From positions 1 through 64,000 of the forward strand of contig CAYPNF010000007.1 of NCBI GenBank assembly GCA_964411985.1: a DNA stretch of 64,000 bases, written 5' to 3'. The DNA is from CAYPNF01 sp964411985 (GTDB lineage: Bacteria > Verrucomicrobiota > Verrucomicrobiia > Limisphaerales > J093). Positions 48,364-57,834 of the stretch are shown here, one piece after another (within the stretch, counting starts at the first letter, position 1; each line of letters opens with the position of its first letter). A program made the position numbers and the translations under genes. Under the pieces are notes generated by a model, which was not told where the DNA came from, did not search any database, and was given only the letters and a program-made list of their open reading frames with translations.

Positions 48364-49419
48364 TTAGGCAGGGTAAGAACCTAGTATCTTGAAGAAGCTG
48401 CAATGCTCCTTGACGTACTCCAGTGCCTTGGCGATCCGCGTCTCTTTGGCGTGCCCATCGAGGTCGATGAAGAAGAAATAGGCCCAGGCTTTGCGTTTAC
48501 TGGGTCGGGACTCGATCTTGCTGAGGTTGATGCGAAACCGGCGGAAGGGAGCCAACGCGCGGTGCAGGGCGCCTACCTCATCCTTGATGCTCAGCACCAG
48601 ACTGGTGCGATCCTGGCCCGTGGCGGGGCCACATTCGCGTCCCAAGACGAGAAAGCGGGTGGCGTTGGTCGCGTTGTCCTGGATATCGGTATTGAGCAGT
48701 TCGAGCTTGTAGCGCTCGGCGGCGAGAATGCTGGCGATGGCGGCGGCGGACTTGTCCTTCGAAGCCAGCTCGGCAGCGCGGGTGGTGCTGGAGGCCTCGA
48801 TCAACTCGACTGCGGGGAGGTGGTTCTGGAGCCAGTTGCGGCATTGGGCCAGGGCCTGGGGGTGCGAGTAGATCTTCTGCAGCTTGGAACGGGGACCGAG
48901 TCCCACCAAACACTGTTGGATGGGCATGATGATCTGGGCGACTACCTTCAGATCGCTGTCGATGAACATATCCAAGGTGCTGGTCACCACCCCTTCGGTG
49001 GAGTTCTCGACCGGCACGACGCCGTAGTCGGCACGGTTACGGGCGACTTCGTTAAAGACGTCGGCGATGGTCTTGAGGGGAAGGTATTGAAGGCTGGCTC
49101 CGAACCTCCGGATGGCGGCGAGGTGGGTAAACGTGGCTTCCGGTCCGAAATAGGCGATGGTGAGGTTCTTTTCCAGAGAGAGCGAGCTGGACATGATCTC
49201 GCGGTAGATCAGATGCAGGGCCTCGTTGGTGAGGGGGCCTTTATTGATCCTGGAGATGCGGTTGAGGACGGCCCTCTCCCGGTGAGGCGCGTAGATTTCC
49301 TGCCCTGCCTTCAGTTTGATGGCGCCGATCTGGAGGACATGCCTGGTGCGTTCGTTCAGCAGTCGGATGAGCTGCTCGTCCAGATGATCAATGGCTTTGC
49401 GATGTTCAGGAAGGGTCAC
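48364..49419 (-). CDS. pheA: Bifunctional chorismate mutase/prephenate dehydratase
   Basis: 351-residue P-protein of phenylalanine synthesis. Chorismate mutase domain (about 1-85, with R-K-A-I-D-H-L-D-E-Q-L-I-R-L-L-N and Y-A-P-H-R-E), prephenate dehydratase domain (about 88-265, with P-V-E-N-S-T-E-G and N-A-T-R-F) and ACT regulatory domain (about 275-350, with K-I-E-S-R-P) are in order. Phenylalanine feedback through the ACT domain is expected. The start is GTG at 49419, 3 nt after the scpB stop, so it is likely co-transcribed with scpA-scpB. Confidence 0.95.
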   Translation of the reverse strand: MTLPEHRKAIDHLDEQLIRLLNERTRHVLQIGAIKLKAGQEIYAPHRERAVLNRISRINKGPLTNEALHLIYREIMSSSLSLEKNLTIAYFGPEATFTHLAAIRRFGASLQYLPLKTIADVFNEVARNRADYGVVPVENSTEGVVTSTLDMFIDSDLKVVAQIIMPIQQCLVGLGPRSKLQKIYSHPQALAQCRNWLQNHLPAVELIEASSTTRAAELASKDKSAAAIASILAAERYKLELLNTDIQDNATNATRFLVLGRECGPATGQDRTSLVLSIKDEVGALHRALAPFRRFRINLSKIESRPSKRKAWAYFFFIDLDGHAKETRIAKALEYVKEHCSFFKILGSYPA

Positions 49420-49422
49420 AGG

Positions 49423-50169
49423 TCAGGAGGATTGGGCCTGGCTGGCATCCTGGGCTGGCGAAGTGGGCTGGGATGCGAGCTGGGCTGGATCAGGGGCAGG
49501 GGAGGGTTGTCCCCCTTCAGGTGGCGTGTCTCCGGCTGGGGCGGCCTGGGACGCGTCGCCAGAGGGAGCGCTCTCTGCAGTGAGCAGGGAGGGGGGATGT
49601 TCTACCGGGATTCGCCGCAACTCGTCGGCGGCCGGGAGATCGTCGAGGTTTCGCAATCCGAAGTACTCAAGAAACAGTGGGGTGGTTCCGTAGGTGATGG
49701 GGCGGCCCACGACTTCAGCACGACCCATCTGGGTGACCAACCCTCGCTCCACGAGTGTCTGCATGACACCGTCCACGGACACGCCGCGGATCTGCTCCAT
49801 TTCGGCGCGCGTGATGGGCTGCCGGTAGGCGATGATGGTGAGTGTTTCCAGGGCGGGTTGGGAAAGGCGAGGGGGGCGAACCTTTTCCCCGGCCATGGCC
49901 TTGAGCCAGGGGGCGTACTCGATCTGGCTGACGTATTGCCAGGCACCTGCGACACAGACCAAACGATAGCTTCGGCGAGCCTCCGCGACTTCCTGAGCGA
50001 GTAATTCCAGGGTGGCCTCGATCTGGTCCACTTTCGTTTTCTTGAGCGACCGGACAGACTCCTCCTCGGAATGTTCGCAAGCGGAGGACAGCAGGGCGCG
50101 GAGCTCTGTGGGTGTCAGGGGCTTCTGCGCTGCGAACAGCAAGGATTCCAAAACGAGTTTCAGTTCCAT
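49423..50169 (-). CDS. scpB: Segregation and condensation protein B
   Basis: 248-residue ScpB, the winged-helix kleisin partner of ScpA in the SMC condensin complex. The conserved E-S-L-L-F-A-A (about 8-14), L-E-T-L-T-I-I-A-Y-R-Q-P-I-T-R-A (about 108-123) and G-R-P-I-T-Y-G-T-T motifs are present. A Ser/Pro/Ala-rich tail (about 195-248) follows the core. It lies 14 nt downstream of scpA. Confidence 0.93.
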   Translation of the reverse strand: MELKLVLESLLFAAQKPLTPTELRALLSSACEHSEEESVRSLKKTKVDQIEATLELLAQEVAEARRSYRLVCVAGAWQYVSQIEYAPWLKAMAGEKVRPPRLSQPALETLTIIAYRQPITRAEMEQIRGVSVDGVMQTLVERGLVTQMGRAEVVGRPITYGTTPLFLEYFGLRNLDDLPAADELRRIPVEHPPSLLTAESAPSGDASQAAPAGDTPPEGGQPSPAPDPAQLASQPTSPAQDASQAQSS

Positions 50170-50183
50170 TCCATTAAAATCAA

Positions 50184-51008
50184 CTACTCGGTTTGCGACT
50201 TGTCGTCCCGAGCGTCCGGTGTTGAGCTTGGCTCGGCCTCTTGGGCAGTGCCTGGCCGGGTTTGGTCTTCCGCAGCGGCATGCACGGGAGGCTCGGTAAG
50301 TTCCAGTTCGATTTCGCTGAACTCCTCGGGTTGTCGGGCGACCAACTTTCGCAGACGGATCAGCTCCAAGAGGGCCAGGAAAGTCACCACGACTTCCGTG
50401 CGGCTGGCTGCTTGAGAGAATAGCTCCGAGAAACGAATGGCCCCGCGTTCGACCAGGACTTGGACAATGTTTTCGATTTTCTCACTGACCGTCCAGGGGT
50501 CTTCGAAGATTTCCCTGCCTCGGTCCCGCGCCTGAAATCGTCTAAGGATGGTGCTGACCGCGCTCACCAAGTCGAACACGGAAACCTCGAGTCGGGGGGG
50601 CGGGGCATCAAACTGGGGTTTGCCTGGCTGACGCGGGAAGACACTTTCCTGCTCCAATTCCCTGCCATGCAGCTGCGCGGCGGCGTCTTTGAACTTCTTG
50701 TACTCTACTAATCGACGGATCAACTCCCAGCGAGGATCCTGTTCATCCTCATCCGCTTCGCCCTGCACTTGGAGGTCCACGGGGAGCAGTTCCCGGCTCT
50801 TGATGTACATCAGGGTGGAGGCCATCACCAGGAACTCCCCTGCGATGTCGAGATCCAGCTGGCGCATCAACTCCACGTATTCAATGAATTGCGTGGCCAA
50901 TTTGGTCAAGTTGACCTGGTAAATGTCGACCTCCTCCTTCCTCACCAAGTAAAGAAGGAGGTCCAGCGGTCCTTCAAAGACCTCAAACTGAACCTTGTAG
51001 TCGACCAT
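50184..51008 (-). CDS. scpA: Segregation and condensation protein A
   Basis: 274-residue ScpA kleisin that bridges SMC heads. The N-terminus carries F-E-G-P-L-D-L-L-L-Y-L (about 8-18); a middle acidic segment and a C-terminal winged-helix region (with A-I-R-F-S-E-L-F, F-L-A-L-L-E-L-I-R) follow, then an acidic tail. ATG 51008 fits the family; a GTG at 51026 adds six residues. Confidence 0.93.
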   Translation of the reverse strand: MVDYKVQFEVFEGPLDLLLYLVRKEEVDIYQVNLTKLATQFIEYVELMRQLDLDIAGEFLVMASTLMYIKSRELLPVDLQVQGEADEDEQDPRWELIRRLVEYKKFKDAAAQLHGRELEQESVFPRQPGKPQFDAPPPRLEVSVFDLVSAVSTILRRFQARDRGREIFEDPWTVSEKIENIVQVLVERGAIRFSELFSQAASRTEVVVTFLALLELIRLRKLVARQPEEFSEIELELTEPPVHAAAEDQTRPGTAQEAEPSSTPDARDDKSQTE

Positions 51009-51175
51009 CCGGTAAAATTGTGACACGCCCCGGGGCGTTTGGCCATCCTAATGGGCTCCCGTGTCTTTGGCAATGCCCCCTGTGGGAACTCGCGGTTGTA
51101 CCCCCGTGGCATCGAGTGCCACTCGTCCCTCCCTTCAATTCCAAAGTTCTGGCTATCAAGGAAAAACAAAGGAAC

Positions 51176-51204
51176 TTGACGTGAGGGTCGACAGGCGCTA
51201 TCAG
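51176..51204 (+). promoter_or_regulatory. Candidate promoter for the APC permease gene
   Basis: TTGACG (51176-51181) and TATCAG (51199-51204) are 17 nt apart, upstream of the permease ATG at 51304. Matches are 5/6 and 4/6. A small hairpin (GTGGCA/TGCCAC, 51106-51122) lies further upstream in the same divergent spacer with scpA. Confidence 0.35.
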
Positions 51205-51303
51205 CCCTGCTCCAGTGAGCGTGTTTGTCACAGCCGTCGTGGCGCGGAACCCAGTCGATGCCCTTCCGGACTCCTGATCCGCTCTTTTTTCTTTCGTCAT
51301 CTT

Positions 51304-52662
51304 ATGTCCTCATCGACTCCAACCTCCAGCAGTCCTGGTCTGAAGCGGGTCCTCGGCCTGCCAGCGCTCCTGATCTACGGCATGGTCCTGGTCCAGCCCA
51401 CGGCACCGATGCCACTGTTTGGGGTGGCGAGTGACAAGGCAGGTGGCCACGTGGTGACAGTGATTCTGATTGGGATGGTAGCGATGTTCCTCACGGCATT
51501 GAGCTATGGACGGATGGCAAATGCCTATCCTACGGCTGGTTCTGCGTACACCTACGTCGGTAGGGAGTTGCATCCCGCCCTGGGGTATGTGACTGGCTGG
51601 AGCATGCTTTTCGATTATGTGATGAACCCCATCATTTGCGTGATCTGGTGTAGCAAAGCCACCATGAACCTTGTGCCCTTTGTGCCTCTTCCGGTGTGGC
51701 TGGTGTTCTTTGCCGGTCTCTTTACCGTGCTCAACTTGAGAGGCATCCAAGCCAGTGCCAACACGAACTACTGGCTGGCGGGGGCGCTTTGCCTGGTGAT
51801 TCTCCTCTTCCTAGCCTCTGCGGCCCGGTACCTGTGGATCCATCCACCACCGGGCATGGAAGGTTTCGTGCGCCCCTTTTACGATCCCTCGACTTTCTCT
51901 TGGAAGACCCTCTCAGCAGGTGCGTCACTCGCGGTTCTGACTTACATTGGTTTTGACAGCATTTCCACGTTGGCAGAGGAAGCTGAGAATCCGCGCCGCA
52001 ACATACTCTATGCGACGGTGGGTGTCTGCATTATCACCGGGCTGCTGGCAGCAGTGGAGGTATACGTTGCCCAGCTGGTTTGGCCTGAGCCCGCCAGTAC
52101 GTTTCCGGACAAGGATACGGCGTTCGTGAGTGTGGCGGGGAGGGCGGGGGGGCAGTGGTTGTTCCAGATCATGAACGCCGCCTTATTGGTGGCGACGATC
52201 GGCTCCGGGATGGGGGCCCATCTGGGGGCGGGTCGGCTCCTCTATGGCATGGGGCGCGACGATGCGATTCCCCGGGGTTTCTTTGGCCAACTTCATCCGA
52301 AGACCCGAATTCCCGCCAACAACATTCTGCTCGTGGGGGTTCTGGCGCTCCTAGGGGCTTTTGTGATGAACTACGATTTGGGGGCACAACTTTTGAATTT
52401 CGGTGCTTTGGTGGGTTTCATGGGGGTCAATCTGTCGGCCCTGGTTCACTATTATGTCCGGGGCCGCTCCAGACGCTGGCATCACCTGTGGCCGCCGCTC
52501 TTTGGGTTTCTGGTATGCTTCGTTCTTTGGACCAGTCTGAGCGGCAAAGCGCTCTTGATCGGTTTCCTGTGGCTTTTCCTGGGGGTGTCCTATGGAGCGT
52601 GGAAAACCCGAGGCTACACTCGACCGTTGCGCATGTTTACGGGCGACGAAGAGAAGCTCTAA
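51304..52662 (+). CDS. APC family amino acid permease
   Basis: 452-residue transporter with about 12 transmembrane helices. Family pattern: the unwound helix 1 area near G-L-P-A-L-L-I-Y-G-M, then Y-P-T-A-G-S-A-Y-T-Y-V-G-R (about 76-88), and later F-D-S-I-S-T-L-A-E-E-A-E-N-P-R-R-N-I. It probably takes up an amino acid or polyamine with protons; substrate unknown. The ATG 51304 is chosen; the frame opens earlier at 51061 through a region without membrane or coding character. Confidence 0.88.
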   Translation: MSSSTPTSSSPGLKRVLGLPALLIYGMVLVQPTAPMPLFGVASDKAGGHVVTVILIGMVAMFLTALSYGRMANAYPTAGSAYTYVGRELHPALGYVTGWSMLFDYVMNPIICVIWCSKATMNLVPFVPLPVWLVFFAGLFTVLNLRGIQASANTNYWLAGALCLVILLFLASAARYLWIHPPPGMEGFVRPFYDPSTFSWKTLSAGASLAVLTYIGFDSISTLAEEAENPRRNILYATVGVCIITGLLAAVEVYVAQLVWPEPASTFPDKDTAFVSVAGRAGGQWLFQIMNAALLVATIGSGMGAHLGAGRLLYGMGRDDAIPRGFFGQLHPKTRIPANNILLVGVLALLGAFVMNYDLGAQLLNFGALVGFMGVNLSALVHYYVRGRSRRWHHLWPPLFGFLVCFVLWTSLSGKALLIGFLWLFLGVSYGAWKTRGYTRPLRMFTGDEEKL

Positions 52663-52675
52663 CCTGATTCTTTGG

Positions 52676-54976
52676 ATGAATATGTCGAACCCAACCATGA
52701 GAACCCGTCTACCATTGGAGTATCTAGTCGCTATCGCCGTGTTCATTCGGTTGTTCAGCCTGGACACGGTGGGTGCCGGGGCTGGTAAGCGCTACTGGAC
52801 CCCGGTGAAAGACGAGGTTTACCTCCAGGAGATCGGGCGTCAGGTGAGGTCGGCGCGGCCGTTGACGTCGGTGGCCGTGGAGGCAGGGAGGGTTTTTGCG
52901 GGCACGCCAGCGGGGTTGGTCGAGTTGAGCGGGGAGAACTGGACGGAGGTGGCCGGGGTGAGGGGGGCGGTTCGGAAGCTCCTTTCCACCCCAGGTGCCA
53001 TGACGGTCTTGACGGAGGAAGGCGTTTTTCAGATGCAAGCCGGGGCATGGAAGAAAACATCCGACTTGAAGGGTAGCGACCTTTGTGAACACCGCGGAAG
53101 GGTGGTGGTATCAGTCGACCGAAGACTCTGGGAGGCCCGTGCAGGAATCTTGGAAGTGCTTCCAGGTGAGTCAGCGGCGGTGATCGAGAAATTGGTTTCC
53201 CACAGTGACACTCTCTATGTGCTATCGGGAGGGGTGCTGACGACCTACGCGGATGGGGAATTCGGATCCGCTAATTCCTGGGGTGGCAAGCCGGAGACGG
53301 CGTGGGAGTTTGGCGAACTACCCTCCCGCAGTGTGCGGTGTTTGCTGAGCCGCGGCGGGGTACTACTCTTGGGCACTGCCCGCGGCTTGGGTGTGATACG
53401 GGGGCTCAATCTGACTTCCCTGCGGGGTGAGGACGGGCTCTGTTACGAGGATGTCACTTCCTTGGCCGACGGGTTTGCCAACGACACCTGGGTAGGAACC
53501 TCTTGGGGGGCGATCCGGATGGTGGACGGTCAGTTTCAGTATTTTGCGGGGGAACGATGGCTGCCTGACAACCGGATCAACGCCATTGCGGTGGCGGGGC
53601 GAACGGTCTATCTGGCCACTCCGCAGGGACTGGGGATTCTCGAGTACCAACCCTTCACGCTGCAGAAGAAGGCAGAGCTGTACGAGCAGCTTCTCGAGCG
53701 ATGGGGGCAGAAGCGGCTCGGTTTCGTTCACAAACTGGAATGGGACGAACCGGGAAAGCAGTTTGTACGTGAGATTAGCGACAATGACGGTGGGTACACT
53801 GAGGATTACCTGGCGGCGCAGGCCTATCGATATGCGGTGACGCGGGATCCGGCGGCCCGGCGAGAGGCCACCAACACCTTTCATGCCATGCGCTGGCTCG
53901 AAGGTATCACCGGCATTCCTGGATTTCCCGCGCGGGCGATCTACGCCAAAGACGAGCTTTGCCATAAATCGATGATGGGCTCCGGTTCTTATCCGGCAGA
54001 GTGGCACGACGCGAAAGCCGGTCCGTTTCAGTGGAAGGGCGACACATCGAGCGACGAGATTGCGGCTCACTTCTATGGGATTCCCATTTTCCTGGAATTG
54101 GCAGCTGAGGGCGCTGAAGTAGGCCAGGGTCGTGAATTGCTGGAGCGGGTTTCCCGTCATCTCATGGGCAACGGCTGGCGGCTCCTGGATGTGGATGGGC
54201 TTCCCACCCGTTGGGGGAGATGGGATCCTGAGTACTTTCAATCCGCCGGGGAAGGCTTATTGGCGCGGGGGCTCAACGGTCTGCAAATACTGTCCTGCAT
54301 GAAAACCGCCGCTGTGTTGACGCAAAAGAAGGAATTCTCGGATGGTTACGCCAAGCTCGTTGAACTGAACTATCCCAACTACACGCTCCGGCTCTCCACG
54401 ATATTCCCTCCGGAAGCCATCGCCCATTTTGATGATCAATTGGCCCTTTTCGTATACGGAAATCTGATCCGGCAGGAAACCAACGCAGAGTTGCGGTCGG
54501 TTTATCTGCGCAGCCTGGAGAGAACCTGGGAACTGATCAGGGTGGAGCAGAATCCCTGGTTCAACTTTGTTTACGGGGCCTTGACCGATCACGATTGTGA
54601 CGTGGAGGTTTCTGTGGATCACCTGCGATCCTGGCCTTTGGATTTGCGGGTGCACTCTTTCCAGAACTCACACCGCGCGGATTACCGAACACCTCCGGGG
54701 TATAGCACCCGAAAAGGTGGAGTGCGGTCCTTCCTGCCGAGAGAGACCCAGCCAATGCGGTGGGACAACTGGACCATGAATCCCGACGGGGGAAGTGGCG
54801 GACGCGAGGTGGAGCATCCTGCGGCCTGGCTGGTGGCGTATTGGCTGGGGCGTTACCATGGCTTCATTGAGGCACCCACCGCTACGGATCTGGGGGTGCT
54901 GCACTCCCAGAACCCACCCTTGGTTCCGAACGGAGCGAAACCCTACGTGGGGCCGCCCAGGCCTGCTGGGTTCTGA
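52676..54976 (+). CDS. Exported propeller plus helical-toroid protein, unknown role
   Basis: 766 residues with a hydrophobic N-terminal segment (L-V-A-I-A-V-F-I-R-L-F) that acts as signal or anchor. Residues about 70-330 contain repeated short beta motifs of the kind A-V-x-x-G-x-x-x-x-A-T-P-x-G-L, suggesting a beta-propeller related to two-component propeller proteins. The rest (about 335-740) is helix-rich with conserved Trp/His pairs, like an (alpha/alpha) toroid glycosidase-type fold. No catalytic residues can be named. It starts 13 nt after the permease on the same strand and overlaps hypC tail-to-tail by 34 nt. ATGs at 52682 and 52697 are alternatives. Confidence 0.7.
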   Translation: MNMSNPTMRTRLPLEYLVAIAVFIRLFSLDTVGAGAGKRYWTPVKDEVYLQEIGRQVRSARPLTSVAVEAGRVFAGTPAGLVELSGENWTEVAGVRGAVRKLLSTPGAMTVLTEEGVFQMQAGAWKKTSDLKGSDLCEHRGRVVVSVDRRLWEARAGILEVLPGESAAVIEKLVSHSDTLYVLSGGVLTTYADGEFGSANSWGGKPETAWEFGELPSRSVRCLLSRGGVLLLGTARGLGVIRGLNLTSLRGEDGLCYEDVTSLADGFANDTWVGTSWGAIRMVDGQFQYFAGERWLPDNRINAIAVAGRTVYLATPQGLGILEYQPFTLQKKAELYEQLLERWGQKRLGFVHKLEWDEPGKQFVREISDNDGGYTEDYLAAQAYRYAVTRDPAARREATNTFHAMRWLEGITGIPGFPARAIYAKDELCHKSMMGSGSYPAEWHDAKAGPFQWKGDTSSDEIAAHFYGIPIFLELAAEGAEVGQGRELLERVSRHLMGNGWRLLDVDGLPTRWGRWDPEYFQSAGEGLLARGLNGLQILSCMKTAAVLTQKKEFSDGYAKLVELNYPNYTLRLSTIFPPEAIAHFDDQLALFVYGNLIRQETNAELRSVYLRSLERTWELIRVEQNPWFNFVYGALTDHDCDVEVSVDHLRSWPLDLRVHSFQNSHRADYRTPPGYSTRKGGVRSFLPRETQPMRWDNWTMNPDGGSGGREVEHPAAWLVAYWLGRYHGFIEAPTATDLGVLHSQNPPLVPNGAKPYVGPPRPAGF

Positions 54977-55221
54977 GGCTCGGTGAGTTCCTCCAGCCCT
55001 TCCAGCTGTCTTAGGTACTTGAAGACCTGTCTTGCCTCCTCCTCATCGACAATACTGAGGGCGAAGCCCACGTGCACCACCACATAATCGCCCAGCTTGG
55101 CTTCGGGCAGGTAGGCCAAGCTCACTTCCTTGAGGATTCCGCCAAAATCAACTTTCGCGGTTCGAGTGATTGGATCCTCGCCGCTGATACTCTGAATGAG
55201 TCCTGGGACAGCTAAACACAT
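54943..55221 (-). CDS. hypC: Hydrogenase assembly chaperone HypC
   Basis: 92-residue HypC/HybG/HupF. It begins M-C-L-A-V-P-G with the essential Cys2, and has V-D-F-G-G and G-D-Y-V-V-V-H-V-G-F-A as expected. It carries iron-cyanide precursor with HypD during [NiFe]-hydrogenase maturation. The last 12 or so residues extend past the usual end into the overlap with the convergent gene. It lies 67 nt downstream of hypF. Confidence 0.92.
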   Translation of the reverse strand: MCLAVPGLIQSISGEDPITRTAKVDFGGILKEVSLAYLPEAKLGDYVVVHVGFALSIVDEEEARQVFKYLRQLEGLEELTEPQNPAGLGGPT

Positions 55222-55288
55222 AAGGTTTGAAACGAGTTCTGGCCGGTGCTGCTGATCCCGGACCCGGAGAAAGGCGCGGGTCTCACCG

Positions 55289-57667
55289 TCAGGCCTGGCG
55301 TCCGGATGCCATCAGTTGGCCCAAGGCGATCCCTCCGTCGTTGGGGGGGACGCGCTGGTGCCAATAGGGACTGAACCCCTCGCTGCGCAGTCGGCTTACG
55401 ACTCGTTCAAGGAGAAACTTGTTCTGAAAACAACCGCCCGTCAAGACGACACGAAGCTGACCCGACTTTTGGGCGATGAGCACGCAGAATTCTGCAAGCG
55501 AGTTGTGGAAGCGGGCCGAAATCTCCCATGCCGGCAGCCCCTTGGCTAGGTCCTCCAGCAATGCCAGAATCATGGGGCCCCAGTCCGCGATGTATTGTTC
55601 GTTTCCCTCGCGCAGAACCGAGCAGTTGGGATGCACAGGCGTAATAGGGGGCGCGCCGTTACCGGCAGGTCCTATTGGGCAGAGCACGACTGGATAGGAA
55701 TCATCCGATTCGCCGGGGTCGAGCGCGAACTCGAGGTCGAGGGCTGCCTGGCCCTCGAAGCCCACCTTCTGCCTGAGACCCAAAATGGCCGCTACGGCGT
55801 CAAACAGGCGGCCGACGCTGGAAGTGGGCGGGCAGTTAACGCCCTTGGCGAGGGCCTGGCTCAGGGTTTTCAACTCCGCCGGACTGAAAGCGCCGATGGC
55901 GGGGATGTCTCTTCGGCCGAAAACGGCGCCACCCAGAAGTTCGTAGAGCAGGCCCAGGGCGGAGCGGCGGGGTTCGCGCACTGCCAGTTCCCCACCTGGC
56001 AGGCGGAAAGTTCGAAAATGGCCTTTTCGAAAAAAGGAATCACTCGAAAGAGCCAGGAACTCACCGCCCCAGATGGTATGGTCCAGGCCGTATCCGGTGC
56101 CGTCCCAGGAAATCCCAAGCAACGGCGCGGAAACGCGGTTTTCTGCCATGCAGGAAAGCACGTGGGCATAGTGGTGCTGAACGCAAATGGTCGGCACCTG
56201 GAGTGTATGTGCATAGCGGGTTGATGCGTAGTCCGGGTGGAGGTCAGCGACCACCGACTCCGGCGACGCCCCAAGCAGTCTGGTCAGGTCTTGGCTCACT
56301 TTAGTGAAGGCGGCAAACGCCGCGGTTGTGTCTAGGTCCCCGATGTGTTGGCTCAAGAAAGCGTTGGTTCCGATCGCTACGCCGACGGCGCTCTTCAGGT
56401 GAGCCCCCACGGCAAGAACCCCAGGCGAAGTGAACGGCAGCTGGATAGGGAGAGGGGCGTACCCTCGGGCACGCCGAGTGACGAGTTCTCTTCCCAGGAT
56501 CACCCGGGCGATCGAGTCGTCCACGTGGCGCACGATCGGACGATCGTGCACGAGAAAAACATCAGCCAGTCCCGCGAGCCTGGCGAGGGCGTCCCGTTCG
56601 TCGGTGCAAATCGGTTCGTCAGAAACGTTCCCGCTGGTGGCTACCACTGGCAGCTGCACGTCCTGCATGAGAAGGTGGTGCAGCGGGGTGTAGGGGAGCA
56701 TCACGCCGAGATAAGGATTTCCGGGGGCGACGGAGGCCGCTAAGTGCAGCGAGGGGTGAACTTCATGACGCCGTAGCAGGACGATGGGAGATTCCGCGGA
56801 TCGGAGCAGTCGTGCCTCCAGTGGGTTGATTTCGCAGAGTTGTGCTGCTTGGCTCAGCGAAGCGGCCATGATCGCCAGAGGTTTCTCTTCCCGATGCTTG
56901 CGGGCGCGGAGGACCCGGACGGCGGATTCATTGGATGCATCCGCCAGCAGTTGAAAACCGCCTAGGCCTTTGAGGGCGACGATCTTTCCCTGTTGCAGGG
57001 CGGCGACTGCCCCCGAGAGCGCAGCATCCCGTTGCGCCAGCACCTTGCCGGTGCGGTCCCAGAGCTCCAACTGGGGGCCGCATTCTGGACAGGCGTTGGG
57101 CTGCGCGTGAAAGCGGCGGTTTTGGGGATCCTCGTACTCGGCCTGACAGAGCGGGCACATGGCGAATCGGGCCATGCTGGTGTTCTTCCGGTCATACGGC
57201 AGGGCCTCGATGATAGAGAATCGCGGCCCGCAGTGCGTGCAGTTGGTGAAAGGGTATCGGTACCTGCGGTTCAGTGGATTGAGGATTTCGTTGAGGCATT
57301 CAGGGCAAGTGGCAAAATCCGGGAGGATCAGAACCGTTTTGGCTCCGTCGTCGCGGCTGGGCAGGATCTCCAAACGCTCAAAATACACGGGGTCCAAATG
57401 GACTGATTCGAAGCTCTGAATGGAACTATGCGCAGGCCGCTCCGGCTCGATCCGAAGGAGAAGTTCTTGGATGGCCTGAGAAGTCCCCTCCAGTTCCGCA
57501 CACACACCTTGGGGAGAGTTGGAGATCCAACCGCGCAAGCTCAGATCCGATGCGAGCCGAAAAAGAAATGGACGAAAGCCGACACCCTGGACTGCACCTC
57601 CGATCTGGAGGCGCACCCGAGCCAACGCTCCCGTCTCCGACCCGACCCTGTTCGTCAGCGTGGTCAT
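55289..57667 (-). CDS. hypF: Carbamoyltransferase HypF
   Basis: 792-residue HypF, which makes thiocarbamate on HypE from carbamoyl phosphate for cyanide ligands of [NiFe]-hydrogenase. Domains: acylphosphatase (about 15-100, G-A-V-Q-G-V-G-F-R-P-F), two C-x-x-C zinc pairs (C-P-E-C with C-T-H-C, then C-P-L-C with C-P-E-C; about 120-200), YrdC-like (about 215-395) and Kae1-like (about 405-790, with H-H-Y-A-H and V-V-L-T-G-G-C-F-Q-N). It is full length. ATG 57667 is used; the frame extends to a TTG at 57703. hypC follows; hypA, B, D and E are not in the window. Confidence 0.95.
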   Translation of the reverse strand: MTTLTNRVGSETGALARVRLQIGGAVQGVGFRPFLFRLASDLSLRGWISNSPQGVCAELEGTSQAIQELLLRIEPERPAHSSIQSFESVHLDPVYFERLEILPSRDDGAKTVLILPDFATCPECLNEILNPLNRRYRYPFTNCTHCGPRFSIIEALPYDRKNTSMARFAMCPLCQAEYEDPQNRRFHAQPNACPECGPQLELWDRTGKVLAQRDAALSGAVAALQQGKIVALKGLGGFQLLADASNESAVRVLRARKHREEKPLAIMAASLSQAAQLCEINPLEARLLRSAESPIVLLRRHEVHPSLHLAASVAPGNPYLGVMLPYTPLHHLLMQDVQLPVVATSGNVSDEPICTDERDALARLAGLADVFLVHDRPIVRHVDDSIARVILGRELVTRRARGYAPLPIQLPFTSPGVLAVGAHLKSAVGVAIGTNAFLSQHIGDLDTTAAFAAFTKVSQDLTRLLGASPESVVADLHPDYASTRYAHTLQVPTICVQHHYAHVLSCMAENRVSAPLLGISWDGTGYGLDHTIWGGEFLALSSDSFFRKGHFRTFRLPGGELAVREPRRSALGLLYELLGGAVFGRRDIPAIGAFSPAELKTLSQALAKGVNCPPTSSVGRLFDAVAAILGLRQKVGFEGQAALDLEFALDPGESDDSYPVVLCPIGPAGNGAPPITPVHPNCSVLREGNEQYIADWGPMILALLEDLAKGLPAWEISARFHNSLAEFCVLIAQKSGQLRVVLTGGCFQNKFLLERVVSRLRSEGFSPYWHQRVPPNDGGIALGQLMASGRQA

Positions 57668-57834
57668 ATCAACGACCCATCCTGTGCAGCCCGTCCCGAA
57701 CAAGCAGCCTATTCCTCAATCCATGCTGGCAACCTACCACCCTCTTCAGGAAACGAAAGCAGAAATATCCGGCATGAGAACCCAAACGCATGGTGTTAGG
57801 GAATGGCTTAACGTATCTTCCTGCAAGATCTGTG

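Noticed and set aside
48403..50004. 533-codon open frame on the plus strand
   Set aside because: It is antisense to pheA and scpB, which have clear domains; its translation is low-complexity Gly/Asp/Val with no family.
51061..51303. N-terminal extension of the APC permease
   Set aside because: The first 81 codons lack membrane character and contain the likely promoter; ATG 51304 starts a normal APC N-terminus.
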